Shown here piece by piece: positions 57,650 to 64,000 of a DNA stretch of 64,000 bases. Position numbers and translations under genes: made by a program. This stretch comes from Theodoxus fluviatilis (lineage: Eukaryota > Mollusca > Gastropoda > Cycloneritida > Neritidae), in contig JAWQFJ010000509.1 in the NCBI GenBank assembly GCA_034096865.1, positions 69,233 through 133,232 of the forward strand. Reading direction: 5' to 3'. The notes beneath the pieces are model-generated. The model worked only from the letters and a program-made list of their open reading frames with translations, was not told the origin of the DNA and ran no database searches. Every line of letters starts with the position of its first letter. Within the stretch, counting starts at the first letter, position 1.

Positions 57650-58940
57650 CAAAATAATAATAATAAATAATAATAATAATAATACTGAATAGCATTTGTA
57701 AAGCGCACTTCTGTACAACTCAATGCGCTGACATAACCACATTCACAAGCAGACATTCATCAACAAGCTTACCAACATAATACAAAAACATAATACAATT
57801 TACAGATATGAGAATGGATACAACAACATACATGATCATGAGAAGAAAAATCAAACAAAAGCCAGTCAAAACCTGTGAGTCTTCAGTTGCGACTTAAAAA
57901 TAGGTAAAGTGGGTGCGTCACGCAGGCCAGCCGGCAGCGAGTTCCAGACAGAAACTAAAACTACGCTCACCAAAAGATTTTGTACTACGTTTCGGAATTT
58001 TGAGAAGCTTTTCATTTGCTGAACGGAGAGAACAGGATGGTTGATATGTGCGAAGGGATGCCGAAAGATACACAGGAAGAGTACCATCAAAATGACGGTA
58101 GGCCAAAACAGCAATTTTGTACTGGCAGCGGAATTTCACGGGAAGCCAGTGTAGATGCCTAAGCATGGGTGTCACATGATCGCGTTTTCCCTTCCTCAGC
58201 GCGAGGCGTGCTGCGCTGTTTTGAACGCGCTAAAGACGGTTCAATTGTTCTGCTGGAAGACACGCCAAAACTGAATTACAATAATCCAGCCTTGAAGTGA
58301 CCCTGGCAGTGACCAGTCTAACACACGCAGTGTCAGAAAGATATTGGCGAATGGATGCAATGCGGCGTAGATCAAGAAAAACAGGCACTGTAAGTACTGC
58401 TGATATGTTTACGCATCGACAATGTCTGGTCAATCTGGACACCGAGGTACCTAACCGAGCTCTGGAATGGAATAGAGCTACCCTCAATGACAGTGGAATC
58501 ACTCTCAATAAGCCCGAGACACTACCGTGCCCCAACACGCATAACTTCAGTTTTATTTGTTTTGAGCTTGAGTTTGTTACTGTTCATCCATGCGAGTACA
58601 TCATCAACGCATGTCTTGATATTCCTCGACTGCTGGGCTCTTAGACAACTCTGTGTCGTCTGCATATTTCTGAAAATCACACTCGTGCTTAGGTATCACA
58701 TCTGAAAGGGGTTGCGAGTACAGAGTGAACCAAACCGGTCCTAAAACTGAGCCTTGCGGGACACCAAAAATCAATGGAGATGGGGCTGACAAAACGCCAT
58801 CAACAATGACGGACTGTGACCGATCACGAACGTAGGACGCAAAGCAGTCCAGGACAGTACCGTGAACTCCAAACGACAGCTCCAGGCGTTTGAGGAGTAT
58901 GGAGTGGTCCAGCGTGTCAAACGCGGCGCTGAGGTCTTAT
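57650..58940 (-). pseudogene. CR1/L2-like LINE, reverse transcriptase to 3' tail, broken
   Basis: Minus-strand reading from 58940: LSAAFDTLDHSILLKRL, SYVRDRSQSVIVDG, FGVPQGSVLGPVWFTLY, the catalytic KYADDTELSKS, then after further breaks HLHWLPVKFRCQYKI, PKRSTKSFGERSFSF and VWNSLPAGLRDAPTLPIF with FKSQLKTHRF. At least three frame changes (near 58610, 57960 and elsewhere). The 3' end carries a conserved aaagcgcacttctgta-type motif and an (ATT)n tail at 57654-57690. Related to, but not the same family as, the fragment at 13777-14848. The 5' end is truncated near 58940. Confidence 0.82.
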
Positions 58941-60564
58941 AACTCCAATCAATGGAGATACACTCACCAAAACCATGCAAGGAAAAAAACTCCAACCTTT
59001 TGCTGTCGATGGGAATCTAAGTTCATGCCAAACTAACACCATTTCGTCTCACTTCGATAAATCCATCGCAGAAATCACACCACAGAAAGTGTTGCACAAC
59101 ATTTATTTGGTGACGATCAAATACAGAGAGTATTTAAGGAGGATCCTGAGAAACGCCACTTCTTGTTTGATCAGTAATCAGCCAAACTACTTGACACTAA
59201 AGTGCTAAAACAGATCTTTGATTTCCTACCCACACCGACTTCTCTAGCCTATCACCGCTATGCCACATGCACGTACGTATTAGGCGAACACGCGCGGAGG
59301 CGATGGAGTCAATTCTGACGGTCGGAAAGGCAATATTTTCCACAGCGCGCAGATGTGTATCTTCGTCATGCTTAGTTGTTTTCCATTCCATCAAGTCTGC
59401 CAGATCCTCACGCAATGTGCGGCATGCCATCAGTGCGAGGTGGAGTGCACGATGCACCATGCACACTTTGCACGTGTCGAGCGCTTTGCATCTGACTGCA
59501 CATCCAACAGCCGTAACACATCTGCCTGCATGTAACGATGTCGCACTAAGTCACTGCCGTGACCGAGGATATCATTCTGCCTGGGTCACTTCTGGTCTAT
59601 GAGGGTTTGATTCAGGTCTATGTTTTCATTCGTATTCCCGCTCTTCATCTGGCCCGTTCCGTGTGCATGATTTTGGAATAAATAGAATCAGCCATGTTTA
59701 TGTTCCTTATCATTCCTGCTATGCACCTGCCGTGGGGATTATAACTGACATAACTGACTTTTTATAAGGAGACGAAGGTTTGAAAACATAGTTTGCATGG
59801 TGACATGAATACAACATTATTACGAGCAAGCTTCCTTTCATCCACCCAAAAATATTTGAAGAACCGGGATGATGTGGAGATAATGTCAATGATGAAGACT
59901 TGTACACTAGAAGAATCGAGAAGCCTGTGGGCAAAAACAAGAGTACCGGTATGAGAACATGTCATGTGTTTTGCAGCTGATCAAAACACTGGAGTGATTG
60001 ACTTGCCAGACTGACTTTTTCACATGAAGACTAGTCCTATCCTTCTCACTCACGAGGCGGTGCAGTCAAGAACATGATACTTATCTGTAACAAGACTGAA
60101 TATGAAGAGTTCAGTGTCTTGTAAAACAGACCCCAAAAATTCTACATCTCATTGAACTTTTTAATCTGTACTAAAATATTATATGTTCCATGTGCGAACA
60201 CGTGTTATACACGAACTCAAAGCTAATGATTGGATTAGTTGTATACTAATGGCTATACTACGACAGTTAAGATTAAGCTATGTCCCTACTTTCGTATCGG
60301 GTATTCATATTCTCGCATCTTTAAAATTATAGTCTTGCCTTCGCGGAAAAAAAGTATCGATCGTTTTTTGACAGACAGTGGAGATGCTAAATAAGTGATA
60401 GACTGTCATCGTCGTCAACTTTGTCGTTCTCGTTGTCGTTATTCGGTGGCCATCTCGCCATGTCTTTGCAGAAGACGACGTGTATTAGAGTCGAAAGCTC
60501 ATACGCATCACTAGCACACTTGGGCGGATAAGAACGACTTCTGCTTGGAGAAGAGCTCGAATCC
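58941..60564. other. Intergenic, nothing recognised
   Basis: A minus-strand frame of 89 codons and a plus frame of 111 codons overlap at 59197-59602; neither shows a known domain. Confidence 0.35.
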
Positions 60565-61211
60565 GGACGTGCGTTGTAAGTGGCGAGCCATGCGAGTATC
60601 TCGCAAGTGGGGCTAGCCATGCCGTTGTAAGGCGGCGAGTGGCTCGCGTGTCTCCAAAGACTTGGCGAGAGGCTCTTTCTGCAGCTCGCCAAGTCTAGCG
60701 AGAGAAACAAAATGGCGACTACCCGCACTGGAATTCTGTTTCTCGATGGGACTTTTTTGAATTGTCGCGTTGCGATGGAGGAATGGGACAGAATATTAAA
60801 ACGCAAGTGTTCTTTCAGTATTCTTGAGTAATGCTACTAGTTTGTTTCAGTTATGCTCGTTTCTTTCCGCGCTAGTTCCACTTTAGTCTTCTGCTTCGGT
60901 ATGGCAGCAACAATCAACACATTACATGATCATCATGATGATCATGATTGGTAATTTCACAGAAAAGCGTTGTAAATTCTTGAGATTTTGTGGTCGCATT
61001 GGGGACGTTAGGGTCGATAAAATATGCAGTCATAATCTAGGTCAGAATCGTCAAGAAAAGCCAATAATAACACCCGTTTTAAACCAGCTCTGTCGGGCGA
61101 CGCCATATTAGATAAATCGCCTGCTGTTTGCCCGTTGCAGAGAGCATCTCGCGCTCGTCAATCTCGCTGCGAGACATCTCGCTTGGCTCGCCGACTTACA
61201 ACACGCGTCTG
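60565..61211. mobile_element. TIR element, about 650 bp, imperfect 33-bp ends
   Basis: Left end at 60565 (cggacgtgcgttgtaagt) and right end at 61211 (reverse complement cagacgcgtgttgtaagt) form inverted repeats of about 33 bp with a few mismatches, continuing ggcgagcca in both. Subterminal ttgtaagg and gcgag motifs recur inside. It holds a 39-codon open frame (60712-60831). No clear target duplication. Confidence 0.6.
60712..60831 (+). CDS. Small open frame inside the TIR element
   Basis: ATG in aacaaaATGgcg (A at -3, G at +4) opens 39 codons, MATTRTGILFLDGTFLNCRV and so on, to TAA. Placement inside a TIR element suggests a leftover or captured exon. I recognise no family; it may be chance. 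Confidence 0.25.
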   Translation: MATTRTGILFLDGTFLNCRVAMEEWDRILKRKCSFSILE

Positions 61212-61494
61212 CTCGCTATCTTGCTCACTGAGCCACCGTGGTCTGGGGTGTAATTCATGAACGTGGACTTTCGAGAGCACTGGTCTTGGACTTTTGAGTC
61301 CCAGACCACCGTTGGTCTAGGGACTAGTCTGGGACTCAGCGAGTCTACGATTCACGAACCCAGACTGGGTGTTGACTTGAAAGGCTGGGACTGATTGACC
61401 TAGTCGATGGTTTATTTTCAGAATGAGGTGGAATTCCCGGGGATTCCGCCCAGTGCGCAAGCGCATAGCGTACCGCTTCAAACTTCCCGTCAAA

Positions 61495-61791
61495 ATGTCA
61501 GCCACGATCGGTAGCAAAACCTCGAAGAAAAGCCCCGATTTCACGGAGCGGGAATCGGTAGCTATCATAAAAGCGGTGTCAGCAAGATACAGATACATTA
61601 ACAGCAGCATACACACAGCCCAAGCAAACAAAAGAAGAGGGACAGCGTGGGAGGAGGTGACAAATGAAGTACGAGCTGACGCTGGCTGGAGTGTGTGTGT
61701 GTGTCACCGTTTATTAAGTTCATCAGCAAGAGGCAAACGAGCAGAAGATCAAGTTTACAATATGGCAGGATTTCCAAGTGAGAACCATTGA
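61495..61791 (+). CDS. Myb/SANT-like DNA-binding protein remnant of a transposon
   Basis: The frame is open from 61423, but ATG 61495 in gtcaaaATGtca is the better start, giving MSATIGSKTSKKSPDFTERE and so on. Residues about 15-65 (FTERESVAIIKAVSARYRYI, NKRRGTAWEEVTNEVRADAG) fit the Myb/SANT-like fold of zeste-type regulators and Harbinger accessory proteins: initial F, hydrophobic helix, basic NKRR, conserved AW. After DAGWS the sequence degenerates into a gtgtgt tract and unrelated codons, so the domain's third helix is lost or lies in another exon. Such proteins recruit the transposase to its DNA ends (family knowledge). Assignment by memory. Confidence 0.5.
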   Translation: MSATIGSKTSKKSPDFTERESVAIIKAVSARYRYINSSIHTAQANKRRGTAWEEVTNEVRADAGWSVCVCHRLLSSSARGKRAEDQVYNMAGFPSENH

Positions 61792-61844
61792 AATTCAGTA
61801 AGGAAGGGGTGGAACAAAAATCTGTCTTGATGAGGAAAAATATA

Positions 61845-61857
61845 CACACACACAGTG

Positions 61858-61926
<69 letters not shown>
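61845..61926. repeat. (CA)n microsatellite inside the Harbinger-like element
   Basis: About 37 ca units with one gtgtca start. Confidence 0.97.
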
Positions 61927-61927
<1 letters not shown>

Positions 61928-62178
61928 ACACTCGTCGCTCGATCAGCTTCGATCAGCTCGCACTTTTCCCATCAAACTCGTGAAACCCTGGCGATCGTCA
62001 CACATTTCCTCAGTTACCAAAAATTAAGCAATTTAATCTGAGCCGTGTTTTCATAACATAGATGCGATTTTAATGTATCGTTTTCATAGCATCAGACAAC
62101 ACTAGCATTGTACCCAATGTCAACAGCAGCAGACAGGTTCGAGGACAACAATGTTTACCGCTGAGGTCCGCGCGTCAG

Positions 62179-62188
62179 CTATAAATAG
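62179..62188 (+). promoter_or_regulatory. TATA-box-like sequence inside the Harbinger-like element
   Basis: ctataaatag, a near-perfect TATA box, lies 58 bases upstream of an ATG (62238) that opens only a 15-codon frame. It points toward the right end. Function is inferred from the motif alone. Confidence 0.35.
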
Positions 62189-62630
62189 CAGTGCGCGAAG
62201 CTTGCGATGCTCGGCGACCTGCATTCTCAATTGTAAAATGTCAGCTCTTTCAGGACATATCGATGCTCTCAACATACAGCTTTGATAATTTAATGCTGAT
62301 CGTGGCTTACATTTTCGTTCGATGGGTTTCTAGTGTCCCAAAATACAGCGATTTCTGAGCGAACTGTAGGCAGCGTCGGCCATTTAATTTCGCGGCAGCC
62401 TTGGACTTTGGTGTGTAGTCCAACAAATCCTTGGACAACCGTAGTCCGCAGTTCAGCCTGAGACTGAACCAAAGTCCACGTTCATGAATTGTAGACTACG
62501 ACAGTCCACGTTCATGAATTGTAGACTACGACAGTAGCCCAAGACCAGCGGCAGTGGTCTAAGACCACGCTGAAAGTCCACGTTCATGAATTACACCCCT
62601 GAGCTTCACTTTCTCAGGCTTGGCGTGCGC

Positions 62631-62738
62631 GTTACACGTGAGGTTACACGTGAGGTTACACATGAGGTTACACGTGAGGTTACACGTGAAGTTACACGTG
62701 AGGTTACACGTAAGGTTAAACGTGAGATTACACGTGAG
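62631..62738. repeat. 12-bp tandem array of gttacacgtgag, nine copies
   Basis: Nine contiguous 12-bp units, six containing an intact cacgtg (E-box/G-box core). It begins 32 bases beyond the right end of the Harbinger-like element. Four frame-neutral 12-mers make it open in several frames, giving shadow proteins of VTRE or CNLT type. Confidence 0.95.
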
Positions 62739-63445
62739 GTTCGCATCATGCGTCGATCTTCCATGTGTACGTAAGAACATTTCCAAATATGCTTTCCGTC
62801 AGCCTCCACTAAGCTGCTTGGAGCCGTTTCAGGTTAATCTGCTGGAAACAGCTCCCTGGGGTATGCGACATGTGGTTCCAGCTAATGCGTAAGGCATCCA
62901 GCGTCGTCACCGGCTCTCGGGAGCTGGAACACTGTCTCTGTGCTTCCTGTTTGTAGAAGAAGAAAAAACTTTAGCATCCGCACGATAGAAATAATGCTTT
63001 CAATTACGATTTCAGAGCTCACAAACTTCCTCTGAAAGAAATGTGAAACACTTCCACTGAAGTCGTCACTTGGAAGTGTCCCTCGTCTGTCTGCCATTTG
63101 GCAATCAGCAAAGAGCAGCACCACGCTCCCTGGACAAGATTCATGCCCAGCCATTGGAACCTCAATGTCCCCAAATGCTCTCCCCCGTTGTCACGCCGGT
63201 CGCAGGCGTCCATCCTTCGCAGGGACCGGACTGACTGGATAGTGGGAAACAAAATGCTCAACATCTCAGGATGTGCCTCAGCGTCCAAAATTAGCATTAA
63301 GTCTCGATGATTCCAAAAAATAAAGACTGTATTCTTCCTTTTTTTTCTCTGATGGAGAGGGAAAAGAGGTGCCGCCTGCATTGATTACCGGATTGTTTTC
63401 ACGGAAGAAGATGCGTTGTTTGCGTTTTGATTATTGACACTGAAG
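62739..63445. other. Intergenic, nothing recognised
   Basis: Open frames of 120 and 90 codons on the minus strand (63381-62882) overlap and show no domain. Confidence 0.35.
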
Positions 63446-63672
63446 GGTTACGTCTGTGTGTGTGTGTGTTTGTGTGTGTGTTTGTGTGTGTGTGTGTTTG
63501 TGTGTTTGTGTGTGTGTGTTTGTGTGTGTGTTAGTGTGTGTGTGTGCGTGTGCGTGTGCGTGTGTGTTAGCGTGAGTGTTTGTGTGTATGTTTGTGTGTG
63601 TATGTGTGTGTGTGAATAGACGGGTGCGTGTGTCTGAGTGTGCGTGTTCGTGTGTGTTTGTGTGTGTGTGTG

Positions 63673-63719
<47 letters not shown>

Positions 63720-63807
63720 ATGTGTGTGCTCATCTGTGTGTGTGTTTGTGTGCGTGTGTGTGTGTGTGTGTGTGCGTGTGTGTGTGTGTGTGTGGGGGGG
63801 GGGGGGG
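63446..63807. repeat. (GT)n/(GTTT)n array ending in G homopolymer
   Basis: About 350 bases of gt with tttgtg, gcgtgt and other interruptions, ending in about 13 g at 63795. Cys-Val and His-Thr frames are shadows. Confidence 0.96.
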
Positions 63808-64000
63808 TGCATGGACAGTTAGAGTGTACTCGTATGGTGTGTTTATGAGCGCTCATACGTGCATGTTTTTACTCTCAGTTTCTGTCGTTGCGTTCTTAAT
63901 ACTCACCGGGTAAAATGTACAAGCGGCTTGAGACCCGCGTACGGGTGCTAACTCGATATATAAACCCAGCACCTTTATCTTTCTTGGGTGCACAGTGTCA

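Larger units (their letters stand above)
61245..62599 (+). mobile_element. Harbinger-like TIR element with Myb/SANT-type gene remnant, 1355 bp
   Basis: The first 28 bases (ggggtgtaattcatgaacgt...) and the last 28 are exact inverted repeats. Near the right end, a 30-bp segment starting agtccacgttcatgaatt is tandemly duplicated (62473 and 62503), reusing the TIR motif. It carries a Myb-like open frame and a (CA)n array. The Myb partner gene is typical of PIF/Harbinger elements, hence the class, but no TWA duplication is visible at its ends and the transposase gene is absent. Confidence 0.7.

Noticed and set aside
59197..59602. Overlapping 89- and 111-codon frames
   Set aside because: Open on both strands in a GC-richer patch; no recognised domain, splice site or start context.

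Overview
This is a eukaryotic, intron-bearing, extremely repeat-rich invertebrate window. There is no operon structure; genes are short exons with GT-AG (one GC-AG) introns, separated by microsatellites and transposon debris. The mix of CR1/L2-like, RTE-like and Jockey-like LINEs, a Penelope-like element, tRNA-derived SINEs, PIF/Harbinger- and hAT-like elements and very long (GT)n/(GA)n tracts suggests a lophotrochozoan, most likely a marine mollusc (perhaps a gastropod). That assignment is inference from repeat style and protein similarity recalled from memory, not a database result.

Three host loci are supported. (1) A complete two-coding-exon gene on the minus strand (8694-9942) encodes a 201-residue Tctex1-domain protein, a dynein light chain of the DYNLT5/TCTEX1D group, with three RRMS motifs in its N-terminal tail. 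(2) A complete six-exon gene on the minus strand (40911-48694) encodes a 289-residue SET-domain protein that I recognise as SETD9; one intron is GC-AG. (3) Head-to-head with it, 213 bp away, a plus-strand first coding exon (48908-48972) opens an unidentified protein with a charged, helix-like N-terminus, so the pair probably shares a bidirectional promoter. A possible terminal exon at 13010-13261 (minus) is weak.

Region by region: 1-8.7 kb is mostly non-coding, with trinucleotide and pyrimidine tracts and, at 3.6-4.45 kb, a composite of tRNA-like SINE pieces, a fold-back element with a telomere-repeat core and flanking 40-bp direct repeats. 8.7-9.9 kb is the Tctex1 gene. 11.7-12.9 kb has an 87-bp duplication and a 77-bp tandem array. 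13.8-20 kb carries a CR1/L2-like LINE, a tRNA-SINE, an RTE-like LINE and GA/GT/GATA arrays. 21.6-23.2 kb is a 35-copy, 43-bp minisatellite. 25.6-30.3 kb has two MITEs and LINE 3' ends. 31.9-34.9 kb is a 3-kb near-palindrome whose left edge is a 3-base N gap, probably an assembly artefact. 36-38 kb is compound microsatellite. 38-49 kb holds the SETD9 locus, with a Harbinger-like element (itself holding a hAT-like insertion) and a minisatellite in intron 2. 51.3-55.6 kb is a stack of antisense LINE fragments, one interrupted by a Penelope-like element with a 15-bp target duplication. 57.6-58.9 kb is another antisense CR1/L2-like LINE. 60.5-62.7 kb has two terminal-inverted-repeat elements, one with a Myb/SANT-like coding segment, followed by a 12-bp array of CACGTG sites. 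63.4-63.8 kb is a GT array.

Most long open frames are low-complexity products of microsatellites and are not genes.
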